NCBI GenBank assembly: GCA_013141415.1
Contig: JABFQY010000003.1
Span: forward strand, 175,729 to 239,728
From: Kiritimatiellaceae bacterium
Lineage (GTDB): Bacteria; Verrucomicrobiota; Kiritimatiellia; Kiritimatiellales; Tichowtungiaceae
DNA length: 64,000 nt
Reading direction: 5' to 3'
In this document: positions 1 through 8,113 of the stretch, piece after piece
Position numbering within the stretch: the first letter of the stretch is position 1
How the letters are laid out: each line of letters opens with the position of its first letter
Translations under genes and position numbers: made by a program
The notes under the pieces: model-generated
What the model saw: the letters and a program-made list of their open reading frames with translations, nothing else
What the model was told of the DNA's origin: nothing
The model's database searches: none

Positions 1-7
1 CCAAAAG

Positions 8-23
8 CCGCTTGCCAAAGCGG
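8..23. repeat. short inverted repeat upstream of rpsB
   Basis: CCGCTT and AAGCGG arms enclose a GCCA loop. A related AAAGC-CAAAGCGG string recurs near 105-118. The 150 bases before rpsB otherwise show only a GAAAGGGG Shine-Dalgarno sequence eight bases before the ATG; no clear promoter or S2-binding leader structure is recognisable. It may be the end of an upstream terminator or one of the genome's dispersed palindromes. Confidence 0.35.
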
Positions 24-150
24 ATGCCCCTACGTATAACCTCCCCCCTTAATAGCTTCCGCATGGAGCGGGGCTGAAGCGAGTGCTGTCCGGTTGCCCC
101 CGGAAAGCCAAAGCGGATTGTTCAAAATGAACTAGAGAAAGGGGCTTGTT

Positions 151-1143
151 ATGTCAGAAAAGACAGTGACGATTCAGGAACTGCTGGACGCAGGTTTACA
201 CTTCGGTCATCAGACCAAACGCTGGAATCCCAAAATGAAGCGCTTCATTCACGGCGCAAAAGGCGGGATCTATGTCATCGACCTCCAGAAAACCCTCGTA
301 CAGCTCAAGCTGGCGCAGGAATTCCTGGCCGGTGTTGTCGGCAACGGACGCAAAATTCTTTTCGTCGGCACCAAAAAACAGGCCCGCACTGTTTTTCAGG
401 AAGCCGCAGAAAAAGCCGGTCAGCCGTATGTCATCTATCGCTGGCTTGGCGGTATGCTCACCAACAACCAGACCATCCGCAAGAGCGTCAAACGCATGGA
501 AGATCTTCAGGCACTCTTCGCTGACGAAGCGAAGCTAAAAGCCTTCACGAAACAGGAACAATCCGTTCTGCGTCGTGAACTCGTTAAACTCGAACGCAAC
601 CTTACCGGCGTAAAAGATATGACCTCTCTGCCGGGCGCACTGCTCGTCGTCGATATCTGCCGCGAAAAACTGGCCATTGCCGAAGCTCAGCGTCTGGGCA
701 TTCCGGTTGTCGCGCTGGTTGACACCAACGCCGATCCGGATCTGGTTGATTATCCGATTCCCGGTAACGACGACTCCATCCGTTCGCTCACCCTGATTGC
801 CCAAATCCTCGGTGGCACCATCGCCGAAGCCCACGACGCCTGCGTCAAAGCCAAAGCCGCTGAAGACAAGCGCCGCAAAGAAAAAGACGACGCCGACAAA
901 GCCGTCGCCGACGCTGCCCGTGAAGAGCGCAAAGCCAAAGAAGACGAAGAGAAAAAGAAACGCGCCAAGGTTCTCGATAAGCTGAAAAAAGAAAAAGCCG
1001 CCGCCGATAAAGAAAAAAAGAAAGAAGCTGATAAAGCCGCTTTCAAGGCAAAAGAAGACGCAGAAGCTAAAGCCGCCGCTGAAGTAAAAGTGGAAGCAAC
1101 TCCGGTTGTCGAAGCCGCTGCAGAAGAACCCAAGGCTGAGTAA
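151..1143 (+). CDS. rpsB: 30S ribosomal protein S2 with long charged C-terminal tail
   Basis: Structural protein of the small ribosomal subunit, needed for S1 binding and translation initiation. The S2 fold is plain: a GLHFGHQTKRWNPKM start, the FVGTKKQA segment, RWLGGMLTN and the VDTNADP block. Family members are usually 225-260 residues. This one has 330 because about 100 Lys/Ala/Glu-rich residues follow the core from roughly residue 230, predicted as a long charged helix or coiled coil. The start has a good AAAGGGG ribosome-binding site. It is followed 22 bases later by tsf in the conserved rpsB-tsf order, with a terminator after tsf. Confidence 0.97.
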   Translation: MSEKTVTIQELLDAGLHFGHQTKRWNPKMKRFIHGAKGGIYVIDLQKTLVQLKLAQEFLAGVVGNGRKILFVGTKKQARTVFQEAAEKAGQPYVIYRWLGGMLTNNQTIRKSVKRMEDLQALFADEAKLKAFTKQEQSVLRRELVKLERNLTGVKDMTSLPGALLVVDICREKLAIAEAQRLGIPVVALVDTNADPDLVDYPIPGNDDSIRSLTLIAQILGGTIAEAHDACVKAKAAEDKRRKEKDDADKAVADAAREERKAKEDEEKKKRAKVLDKLKKEKAAADKEKKKEADKAAFKAKEDAEAKAAAEVKVEATPVVEAAAEEPKAE

Positions 1144-1165
1144 TCTTAATTGAGAGGATCTAACA

Positions 1166-2002
1166 ATGGCTGAAATTACAGCAAGCATGGTCAAAGAACT
1201 GCGCGACGCCACCAACGTCAGCATGATGGAGTGCAAACGCGCACTCCAGGAAGCCAACGGCGACAAAGAAAAAGCCTTCAAACTGCTGCGTGAACGCGGC
1301 ATGGCCGTGGCCGCCAAAAAAGCGGATCGCGTCGCCAAGAACGGCAAAATCTCCGCCAAGGTTTCCGCTGACGGCAAAACCGGCGTCATGATCGAAGTGA
1401 ACTGCGAGACCGACTTCGTGACCCGCAACGAAATCTTCCAGAAGTTCGTGGTGGATATGACCGATAAAGCGATGGACTGCTCCGGTGACCCCGCCGAAGC
1501 GTTCAAAGCCGACATCGTCGCCAAGGTCGCTGAAATCGGTGAAAACATCGTTCTGCGCAAGAGCGAAAAATTCACCGCCGCCAACGGCGCAATCGCCAGC
1601 TACATCCACATGGGCGGCACCTGCGGCGTACTGGCTGAACTCGCGTTCAGCAAAGCCGACACCGTCAACAACGCAGTCTTCAAAGAACTGGCTCTGGATA
1701 TCTGCCTGCACATCGCGGCGGCCCGTCCGGCATCACTGGATCGCTCCGGTGTTCCGGCCCAGCTCGTTGAAGACGAAAAAGCCCTCTTCCTGAAACAGGT
1801 CGAAGGCAAACCGGCCAACATCGTCGAAGGCATCCTGAAAGGTAAACTCAACAAGTTCTACTCACAGATCTGCCTGATCGAACAGCCGTTCGTCAAAGAA
1901 GACAAAATCAGCATCACGCAGCTGCTCGAAGCGAAAAGCAAAGAGATCGGTGACACCGTCACCATCAAACGCTACACCCGCTGGCAGCTCGGCGACGCGT
2001 AA
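1166..2002 (+). CDS. tsf: translation elongation factor Ts
   Basis: Nucleotide exchange factor that regenerates EF-Tu-GTP in the cytoplasm. The N-terminal UBA-like domain contains the family signature LRDATNVSMMECKRAL, followed by the core with VNCETDFVTRN (residues around 75-85). Length (278) is normal. It sits 22 bases after rpsB with a GAGAGGA ribosome-binding site, so the two are almost certainly co-transcribed. A strong intrinsic terminator begins 20 bases after the stop. Confidence 0.97.
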   Translation: MAEITASMVKELRDATNVSMMECKRALQEANGDKEKAFKLLRERGMAVAAKKADRVAKNGKISAKVSADGKTGVMIEVNCETDFVTRNEIFQKFVVDMTDKAMDCSGDPAEAFKADIVAKVAEIGENIVLRKSEKFTAANGAIASYIHMGGTCGVLAELAFSKADTVNNAVFKELALDICLHIAAARPASLDRSGVPAQLVEDEKALFLKQVEGKPANIVEGILKGKLNKFYSQICLIEQPFVKEDKISITQLLEAKSKEIGDTVTIKRYTRWQLGDA

Positions 2003-2021
2003 GCGTTTCGCCCATATGCAC

Positions 2022-2054
2022 AAAAGCCGTTCCGCACTCCGGAACGGCTTTTTT
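2022..2054 (+). terminator. intrinsic terminator of rpsB-tsf
   Basis: A perfect GC-rich stem (AAAAGCCGTTCCG / CGGAACGGCTTTT) with a short CACTC loop runs into a T tract. The position 20 bases after the tsf stop, and the T tract on the + side, fit rho-independent termination of this operon. The A tract on the other side could also help stop transcription coming from the minus-strand gene side. Confidence 0.9.
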
Positions 2055-2088
2055 GTTTATAAATCATCACTGATTTAAAAATAAGACG

Positions 2089-2469
2089 TTATTTGGAATC
2101 GTCTCTGGCAAATTGCTGAAACTTTTTGCTTCGCCATTTTTTGTACAACCAGATACAAAAAATCCAAGCTAAAGTGCTTTGAATGCCTACTATCCAGCCA
2201 AGCAGCACCATGAAGAATTTCGCCAGAAACGCACCAGTTTCTGGATCTGGCTGATTCTCAAGTTGAGCAACTTTAAGCAAGATAGGATCGTGTATAAAAA
2301 AATGATAGAGAATCAAAAGCACCCACACAGCAATTACGCTAACAAAGAATCGTGCTTTTCCTGACATTCTTCGAGTCGCAGGAATTACGCCAGTAAGTAC
2401 TAAGCCTGGCACACCAAGCCAAATAACATACCATACGATCATCGATATTTTAGAAAGCAGGTAATACAT
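2089..2469 (-). CDS. small membrane protein of unknown function
   Basis: Not recognised. The 126 residues contain about three hydrophobic stretches that look like membrane helices (residues ~8-27, ~40-62 and ~84-108), with a short Asp/Glu/Gln-containing loop between the second and third and a basic end (YKKWRSKK). The start has an AAGGAGAGA ribosome-binding site. Base composition is AT-richer than neighbouring genes, suggesting a recently acquired or weakly conserved gene. It lies alone between the tsf terminator and mutM. Confidence 0.7.
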   Translation of the reverse strand: MYYLLSKISMIVWYVIWLGVPGLVLTGVIPATRRMSGKARFFVSVIAVWVLLILYHFFIHDPILLKVAQLENQPDPETGAFLAKFFMVLLGWIVGIQSTLAWIFCIWLYKKWRSKKFQQFARDDSK

Positions 2470-2531
2470 TCTCTATCTCTCCTTGAAATACTCTGCAAAC
2501 TAGCGACTTTCTTATATCGAATAAAGCCTAT

Positions 2532-3419
2532 TCATTTCTGGCAGTGAGGACAAAAAACGGTGGTGCGCTGGACGATCTGGGTTTTGTGAAGCGGCTGGCC
2601 GCAGACAACGCAGGGCTGTCCGGCGCGGCCATAGACTTTGACTTTTTCGCGATGGCCGCCAGCTTCGCCATTGAGATCGACATAGTTGCCCTGCCCATCA
2701 CCGAGCGACGTTCCTTTGTTGCGCACACCGGCTTTGATCACCTTCGTCACCGCTTTATAAAGCGCCAGCTTTTCGGCGTCACTCAATGTCCCGGACTTCC
2801 GGCACGGATCGAGCCGCGCTTCAAACAATGCTTCGTCGGCATAAATGTTGCCGACACCCGCCACGAATGACTGGTCGAGCAAGAGCGCCTTCAGCACTTT
2901 GTTCTGATTCTCTAGCGCTTTACGAAACTGTTTCTGTGTCACCGTCAGCGCGTCCGGCCCGAGGCCTGCAATTCTGGAGGGCGGACTTCGACGAGCTCTG
3001 TCGAGTCGCGCTCCGTCGCCGCCGGAAACGGTTTCGACGGAGCGAAACCCTCCCGGAACGAGCCGCCAGCGACCGAATTTGCGCGGATCGCGGAAGTGCA
3101 GATTCAGTCCACCGCTCAGCTGAAGAATCGCGCGGTCGTGTTTCCCTTTTTTCAGCGCGCCCTGCGTCAGATAAAATCCACCGGTCATCCGCAGATGCAC
3201 CAGCAGGTTTTCTTTTCCATCCAATCGGAAAACCAGCCACTTTCCGTGGCGATCAATCTTTTGCAGCGTGCGGCCTTGAATCTGTTTGCAGAAAGCGGAC
3301 GGCGTCAGCGGCTCAACGGTACGCGGCCATTCGATATACACCTTTTCGATGGTTCGCCCTTCCACACCGGCGGCGCAGAGCTGGCGACGAATGGTTTCAA
3401 CTTCTGGTAACTCTGGCAT
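2532..3419 (-). CDS. mutM: formamidopyrimidine-DNA glycosylase (Fpg/MutM)
   Basis: Excises oxidised purines such as 8-oxoguanine and nicks the abasic site. The MPELPEVE N-terminus provides the Pro2 nucleophile and Glu3; the helix-two-turn-helix region (QSFVAGVGNIYADE, around 183-196) and the C-terminal zinc finger (Cys270, Cys273, Cys290, Cys293) are intact. The protein has 295 residues, about 25 more than usual. The excess is a Gly/Arg/Ser-rich stretch at residues ~124-150, between the RWRLVP segment and GLGPDAL, encoded by a palindromic repeat (see the repeat at 2972-3050). The reading frame is intact. Downstream of mvaD on the same strand. Confidence 0.95.
   Translation of the reverse strand: MPELPEVETIRRQLCAAGVEGRTIEKVYIEWPRTVEPLTPSAFCKQIQGRTLQKIDRHGKWLVFRLDGKENLLVHLRMTGGFYLTQGALKKGKHDRAILQLSGGLNLHFRDPRKFGRWRLVPGGFRSVETVSGGDGARLDRARRSPPSRIAGLGPDALTVTQKQFRKALENQNKVLKALLLDQSFVAGVGNIYADEALFEARLDPCRKSGTLSDAEKLALYKAVTKVIKAGVRNKGTSLGDGQGNYVDLNGEAGGHREKVKVYGRAGQPCVVCGQPLHKTQIVQRTTVFCPHCQK
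2972..3050. repeat. palindromic repeat inserted in frame in mutM
   Basis: This GC-rich stretch contains nested inverted repeats: CGCTCCGTCG at 3009-3018 against CGACGGAGCG at 3035-3044, and a second small palindrome around TCGACGAGCTCTGTCGA at 2988-3004. It encodes extra residues absent from ordinary Fpg proteins and keeps the frame open, like the Rickettsia palindromic elements that enter protein genes. CTCCGTCGC is shared with the dispersed repeat copies at 4525 and 29167. Confidence 0.65.
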
Positions 3420-3442
3420 CTGAAAATTCCACTTTCAGAAAT

Positions 3443-3490
3443 GTAGGACAGGCATCTTGCCTGTCTAGACAGGCTGGAAGCCTGTCCTAC
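3443..3490. repeat. GTAGGACAGGC-type dispersed palindromic repeat
   Basis: The 48-bp element starts GTAGGACAGGC and ends GCCTGTCCTAC and is nearly its own reverse complement, with the centre CCTGTCTAGACAGG. Elements of this type are very common between genes in Verrucomicrobiota and relatives; I recognise the family from memory, not from a search. It lies between mvaD and mutM and could fold as a terminator hairpin after mvaD. Its last bases supply the mvaD stop codon. Confidence 0.85.
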
Positions 3491-4470
3491 GTTAAAAACG
3501 GGTTGACGATTTGGGCGTTAGGAAAAATCTTCTTCACGGCGCGGGTGTCTTTTTCAAGGAAGAGCAGTTTCAGATTCGGGCCGGCATCCATGGTGAAATA
3601 AACCTCAAGGCCGTCTTCGCGCGCCTGCCAGACTTTCTGCATCAGCGCGACCGACTGCGGTTTCCAGTAGCAGAGCGGCGGCCACGCCGCCAGCATAGTG
3701 GCGTGCATCGCCAACGCGTTATTCTCGGCGGTTTTGCCGAGCATGGAGAAATCCTGCGCGGCAATCGCAGTACGCAATTCGTCAAAGTCACAGTCGGCCT
3801 GCGCGGGCCACGCTTCATAAAGTTCCGACGTTTCAACCGTGCGGTTCATGCCGTCGGTCGAACCGGTTTTCTTCTTGGACTTGGAAACTTCGAGGACGCC
3901 AATCCGCAACTCTTTCCATTCTGCGGAAATCGGTTCGGCGTAGCTGTCCATGCCGTCGGCGCGCACACCGGCATGCCAGACGGCAAAACCGTCGTAGAGC
4001 GAACGGGCCGCACTGCCGCTACCGAGCCGTGCCAGCATGGAAAGTTCGCGCGGATTAAATCCCCAGCCGAACAGCTGATCGAGCGCTTTGACCAAGGCGG
4101 CGAAGCCGGAGGCCGACGATGCCAGTCCGGCGGCGGTCGGAATATTGTTTTTGGTTCGGACTTCGAAGAATTGTCCTTCGGCGCGGAACAGGTTGAGATA
4201 TTTCGAGAGCCGGTCGGCGAAATCCGCCGGAGCCGGTTTGCCGTTCAGAAAAATCCGGTCGGCGGTTTTGGCGAACTTCACCACGGTGTGCGTGCCGAGT
4301 TTACCAAGCGAAATGGAGAGGCTCGAATTAACCGGCAGGTTGAGCTCGGCGTCACGCTTGCCCCAATATTTGCAGAGCGCGATGTTGGCGGGCGCAAACT
4401 CCTCGCCGCGTGTTACTGGCTTTCCGGAAGCCCGCTTGAGCATTAACTTAACGAATTGTTGGCGTGTCAT
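3487..4470 (-). CDS. mvaD: diphosphomevalonate decarboxylase
   Basis: GHMP-kinase-superfamily enzyme that converts mevalonate 5-diphosphate to isopentenyl diphosphate using ATP, the last step of the classical mevalonate pathway. Visible signatures are APANIALCKYWGKRD near residue 27, the glycine/serine loop TAAGLASSASGFAAL (~112-126), SGSAARS (~150) and MDAGPN near the C-terminus. Length 327 is normal. No other mevalonate-pathway gene is in the window. The TAG stop lies inside a dispersed palindrome. Most bacteria use the MEP pathway, so this is informative about lineage. Confidence 0.9.
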   Translation of the reverse strand: MTRQQFVKLMLKRASGKPVTRGEEFAPANIALCKYWGKRDAELNLPVNSSLSISLGKLGTHTVVKFAKTADRIFLNGKPAPADFADRLSKYLNLFRAEGQFFEVRTKNNIPTAAGLASSASGFAALVKALDQLFGWGFNPRELSMLARLGSGSAARSLYDGFAVWHAGVRADGMDSYAEPISAEWKELRIGVLEVSKSKKKTGSTDGMNRTVETSELYEAWPAQADCDFDELRTAIAAQDFSMLGKTAENNALAMHATMLAAWPPLCYWKPQSVALMQKVWQAREDGLEVYFTMDAGPNLKLLFLEKDTRAVKKIFPNAQIVNPFLT

Positions 4471-4491
4471 ATCCCGAAATTACTATTTTCT

Positions 4492-4630
4492 GACCGGATG
4501 AACAGGATAAACAAGATGAGGTCTATTCTGGAGTGCTCCGGCAAACAAAGTGCGACGGAGCTTTTCCCTTCAAAGGAACGTCGCAACAAAAAAAGCGGCC
4601 TCGCGCTTCGCTTGCGTCCGCACTCCAAAT
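4492..4630. repeat. composite dispersed repeats upstream of nth
   Basis: Two repeat types are joined here. Positions 4492-4523 resemble the GGATGAACAGGATAAACA family common in PVC genomes. Positions 4525-4627 form an element with terminal inverted repeats TGGAGTGC (4529-4536) and GCACTCCA (4620-4627). The left 41 bases (4525-4565) recur at 29167-29207. The whole stretch stays open in the nth frame and could be mistaken for an N-terminal extension of that protein. Confidence 0.65.
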
Positions 4631-4647
4631 CAATTAAATCCCTTTAC

Positions 4648-5274
4648 ATGAGTACGAAAAAGGAACGGGCAGAATTTATCGGCGGTCGGCTGGACAAACT
4701 TTATCCAGCCGTCGAAGTACCGCTGAAGCACACCGACTCCTATACCCTGCTCGTCGCTGTGATTCTTTCCGCGCAATGTACCGATAAGCGAGTCAATCTG
4801 GTGACGCCCGCGCTGTTTGCCAAAGCGGACACGCCGGTGAAAATGGTTAAACTCGGCCAGGAAAAAATCCGCAAACTGATCGAAACCTGTGGACTGGCGA
4901 ACACGAAATCAAAATCGATTTTTGAAATGTCAAAGATGCTGGTCGCCGAACACAACGGCAAAGTGCCGGACAGTTTTGATGAATTGGAAAAACTCCCCGG
5001 CGTCGGCCATAAGACCGCATCAGTCATCATGGCGCAGGCGTTCGGCGTTCCGGCATTTCCGGTGGATACGCATATTCACCGTCTGGCGCAACGCTGGAAG
5101 CTGACCAGCGGAACGAACGTCGTCCAGACCGAAGCTGATTTGAAAAAGCTGTTTCCGCCGGAACGGTGGAATAAGCTACACATCCAACTGATCCTCTACG
5201 GACGCGAACACTGTTCCGCACGCAGCTGTGACGGTACGAAATGCGAAATATGCCGGACGCTCAACTGCGGATAA
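4648..5274 (+). CDS. nth: endonuclease III
   Basis: Base-excision repair glycosylase/AP lyase acting on oxidised pyrimidines. The helix-hairpin-helix LPGVGHKTA carries the lysine nucleophile (Lys122), and VDTH carries the catalytic aspartate (Asp140). I start at the ATG giving MSTKKERAEF because the open frame further upstream is repeat DNA; no good ribosome-binding site is visible. The C-terminus has five cysteines (189, 194, 199, 202, 207) instead of the usual C-x6-C-x2-C-x5-C, so the iron-sulfur cluster ligands are spaced unusually. Length 208 is normal. Confidence 0.93.
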   Translation: MSTKKERAEFIGGRLDKLYPAVEVPLKHTDSYTLLVAVILSAQCTDKRVNLVTPALFAKADTPVKMVKLGQEKIRKLIETCGLANTKSKSIFEMSKMLVAEHNGKVPDSFDELEKLPGVGHKTASVIMAQAFGVPAFPVDTHIHRLAQRWKLTSGTNVVQTEADLKKLFPPERWNKLHIQLILYGREHCSARSCDGTKCEICRTLNCG

Positions 5275-5330
5275 TAAAAACCCGCCGGTTTCTAAACGAC
5301 AAATCGGATCGGATCGGATATAAAAACCCA

Positions 5331-6443
5331 ATGACTCCGGAACAGATTGCCCAACAGTTTGATCTGCACGGACGGCTGGCAAGCATCCGTCCAACAACCA
5401 GCGGAAATGTGAACGACACCTATATTGCTGTGTTTCGAACTCACTTTTCCGAGGAACGCGTTATTATTCAGCGCGTCAATCACCATGTTTTCGTCCGCCC
5501 AGACTGGATCATGGAGAACATGCGGATTCTTACTCAACACTGTCACGAACAGTTACTGCGAGAAAGCGAAGACGCCGACCGCATCTGGCAACTACCGAGA
5601 ATTATTCCCTCTAAAGCCGGAGAAGATCTTTTCAAAGACGAAGACGGAAATTTCTGGCGCGCCATGACGCTGATTGCTTCCGCATCGACTTTTGATATTG
5701 CTCAAAGCGAGGAACACGCCTACGAAACCGGCGTTGTGCTGGGCCAGTTTCACCGGCTGATTTCCGGAATCGATCCAGCCCGTCTGCACGACACACTGCC
5801 GGGTTACCACGAAACCCCGAAGTATCTGGAAAAATACGACCAAACCATTGCCTCGGCAAAAGCCCGCGAACTGATGCGCGGTTCTGAACAGGTACGAAGC
5901 CTGCATAAATTTATTGAGGCTCGGCGAGATTTTATTCCGGTTCTGCAGAATGCGCTGAGTGCCGGTGAAATAAAAACCCGGCTGATCCACGGCGACCCGA
6001 AGGTTAGCAATTTTATGATCGACGACGACACCGGCAAAGGCACGGCGATGATTGATCTTGATACGGTGAAGCCGGGACTGATTCATTATGACTTTGGCGA
6101 CGCTCTGCGCTCGCTGTGCAACCGTGAGGGCGAAGAAACACAGGATTTGTCCGGCGTGGCGTTCGATTTGGATTTCTGCGATGCGTTTATTCGCGGGTAT
6201 ACCGCTCATGCCAAAGGATTTCTGACCGCAAACGACCGGAAGTATCTTTATGATTCCATCCGGCTCATCGCTCTGGAACTGGGTCTGCGTTTCTTTCAGG
6301 ATCATCTGGCCGGAAATGTTTATTTCAAAATCCGACTTCCGGAACAGAATCTTCACCGCGCCAATGTGCAGTTCCGCCTTTGTGAAAGCATTGAGATCCG
6401 TAAACGGCAGATTGTCAAAATACTGGACGAAGCATTCGCATAA
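5331..6443 (+). CDS. APH-fold kinase, N-acetylhexosamine kinase-like
   Basis: Aminoglycoside-phosphotransferase/choline-kinase fold protein of 370 residues. The catalytic loop LIHGDPKVSN lies near residue 220 and the metal-binding MIDLDT near 240; an early GNVND segment replaces the nucleotide-binding loop. The N-terminal pattern (TSGNVNDTY, QRVNHHVF) is like N-acetylhexosamine 1-kinases and so-called mucin desulfatase proteins, so a sugar is a likelier substrate than an antibiotic. That assignment is by resemblance only. An in-frame ATG at 5241 overlaps nth; the ATG at 5331 was chosen because similarity begins there. Confidence 0.8.
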   Translation: MTPEQIAQQFDLHGRLASIRPTTSGNVNDTYIAVFRTHFSEERVIIQRVNHHVFVRPDWIMENMRILTQHCHEQLLRESEDADRIWQLPRIIPSKAGEDLFKDEDGNFWRAMTLIASASTFDIAQSEEHAYETGVVLGQFHRLISGIDPARLHDTLPGYHETPKYLEKYDQTIASAKARELMRGSEQVRSLHKFIEARRDFIPVLQNALSAGEIKTRLIHGDPKVSNFMIDDDTGKGTAMIDLDTVKPGLIHYDFGDALRSLCNREGEETQDLSGVAFDLDFCDAFIRGYTAHAKGFLTANDRKYLYDSIRLIALELGLRFFQDHLAGNVYFKIRLPEQNLHRANVQFRLCESIEIRKRQIVKILDEAFA

Positions 6444-6448
6444 GCCGC

Positions 6449-8062
6449 CTATGAACGCTTAATAGCGGCGGGCAGACTCAGCAGGCGGACGTCCGGATTG
6501 CGTTCGCAGAAAAATTTCACAATCCATTCGGAATCAAACAGCATCACTTTTCGATCCGATGAATCCAGCAAAAGACGGCAGCTCGGCGGCAGCATGGATT
6601 CGGTTACGACCGATGCCGCTCCGCCCGATTCGTCCACCCAGCGGATAATTTTGTACGGTGCCGGTTCGAGCCGGGCCGTCGCGCCGTATTCGTGTTCCAG
6701 CCGGTATTTGAACACTTCAAACTGCAACACGCCGACCGCGCCCAGCAACGGCGCGTTCTGTGCCTGATCCGGAAAGTGGAACGACTGCAACGCACCTTCC
6801 TGTAAAAGGTGCTTCACGCCAGCCTGAAAGCGTTTGTACTGCGCGGGAACCGGATTGTAGAGCATCGCAAAACACTCCGGCGCAAACTGCGGCATTTCAT
6901 GGTACACAATCGCCGGGTCTTCCGTCAGCGTGTCGCCGATACCGAAGCCGGTGTGCCCTACCAGTCCAATCACATCGCCGGGATAAGCGATATCCACCGT
7001 TTCCCGTTCTTTCGCAAAAACCCGGTGCGAACTGGAAAGCCGTACCAGTTCGCCGGTCCGCGAATGGGTCACGCGCATGTCGCGGGTGAAACATCCGGAA
7101 CAGATGCGCAGGAAGGCGATCTGGTCGCGATGCTTGGGATCCATGTTCGACTGAATCTTGAAAATAAAGCCGGAAAATTTCGGATTCTCCGGTTTAATTT
7201 TTTCCGCGCCGGAAAAGCGCGGCTGCGGCGCAGGCGCATAATCGACAATCGCGTCGAGCATCAGCTGAACGCCAAAATTATTGATGGCACTGCCGAAAAA
7301 CACCGGACTGAGTTCGCCGGCCTGAACCTCCGGGAGGTTGAAAACTTCGCCGGCAGTATCCAGTACGTCCAGCTCGTTGATCAGCGCTTCATAGACATTT
7401 TCCGGCATCCGGTCGCGCACCTGCGAGTCGGTTACCGCGTGAAGTGCCACCGGTGCGCGATATGCGCCGTGCGCGGTGCGTTCAAAAAAGTGCGCCTGCT
7501 TGGCTTGCCGGTCATAGACACCTTGAAAATCAGAACCGTTGCCCAGCGGCCAGTTCATCGCGCAGACGCGCAGTTGCAGAGTCTGCTCCAGTTCGTCGAT
7601 CAGAACCAGCGCATCGCGTGACGGCCGGTCGAGCTTGTTCATGAACGTGAAAATCGGAATGCCGCGCATCCGGCAGATTTCAAACAGCTTGCGGGTCTGG
7701 CTTTCAATCCCCTTCGCCGCGTCGATCACCATCACCACCGAATCCACCGCCATCAGTACGCGGTACGTATCTTCTGAAAAGTCACGGTGACCGGGTGTAT
7801 CGAGCAGGTTGACGCAAACTCCGCGATATTCAAATTGAAGCACGGTCGAGGTGACGGAAATTCCGCGCTGACGTTCCAGCTCCATCCAGTCGGACGTTGT
7901 CGCCCGCTGGGTTTTGCGCGCGGTCACCGAACCAGCCAGCTGAAGCGCGCCGCCGTAGAGCAGCAGCTTTTCCGTCAGCGTTGTCTTACCGGCGTCCGGG
8001 TGCGAAATAATCGCAATCGTGCGCCGTTTGGCGATTTCCTGCTCAAAACTCATAGCCGTCAT
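6449..8062 (-). CDS. prfC: peptide chain release factor 3
   Basis: Translational GTPase that recycles RF1/RF2 after peptide release. The G1 motif SHPDAGKTT, switch region QRGISVTSTVLQF, DTPGHRDFSEDTYR and NKLDR are present in the first 150 residues, followed by domain II and the RF3-specific C-terminal domain. Length 537 matches the family. The start is either this ATG or the one at 8053; neither has a strong ribosome-binding site. It is convergent with the kinase gene, and tRNA-Val lies just upstream on the same strand. Confidence 0.96.
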   Translation of the reverse strand: MTAMSFEQEIAKRRTIAIISHPDAGKTTLTEKLLLYGGALQLAGSVTARKTQRATTSDWMELERQRGISVTSTVLQFEYRGVCVNLLDTPGHRDFSEDTYRVLMAVDSVVMVIDAAKGIESQTRKLFEICRMRGIPIFTFMNKLDRPSRDALVLIDELEQTLQLRVCAMNWPLGNGSDFQGVYDRQAKQAHFFERTAHGAYRAPVALHAVTDSQVRDRMPENVYEALINELDVLDTAGEVFNLPEVQAGELSPVFFGSAINNFGVQLMLDAIVDYAPAPQPRFSGAEKIKPENPKFSGFIFKIQSNMDPKHRDQIAFLRICSGCFTRDMRVTHSRTGELVRLSSSHRVFAKERETVDIAYPGDVIGLVGHTGFGIGDTLTEDPAIVYHEMPQFAPECFAMLYNPVPAQYKRFQAGVKHLLQEGALQSFHFPDQAQNAPLLGAVGVLQFEVFKYRLEHEYGATARLEPAPYKIIRWVDESGGAASVVTESMLPPSCRLLLDSSDRKVMLFDSEWIVKFFCERNPDVRLLSLPAAIKRS

Positions 8063-8113
8063 CCGGGATCAAAGTAGCTGGAACTTTCAGCGGCGACCCG
8101 CCGCGAAAGCGAG

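Noticed and set aside
535..1584. 349-codon frame on the - strand across rpsB-tsf
   Set aside because: Complement of two certain genes; Phe-rich translation arises from the Lys/Glu codons of the S2 tail.
4456..4647. N-terminal extension of endonuclease III
   Set aside because: The added codons are translated dispersed repeats, absent from the family; the conserved protein begins at 4648.
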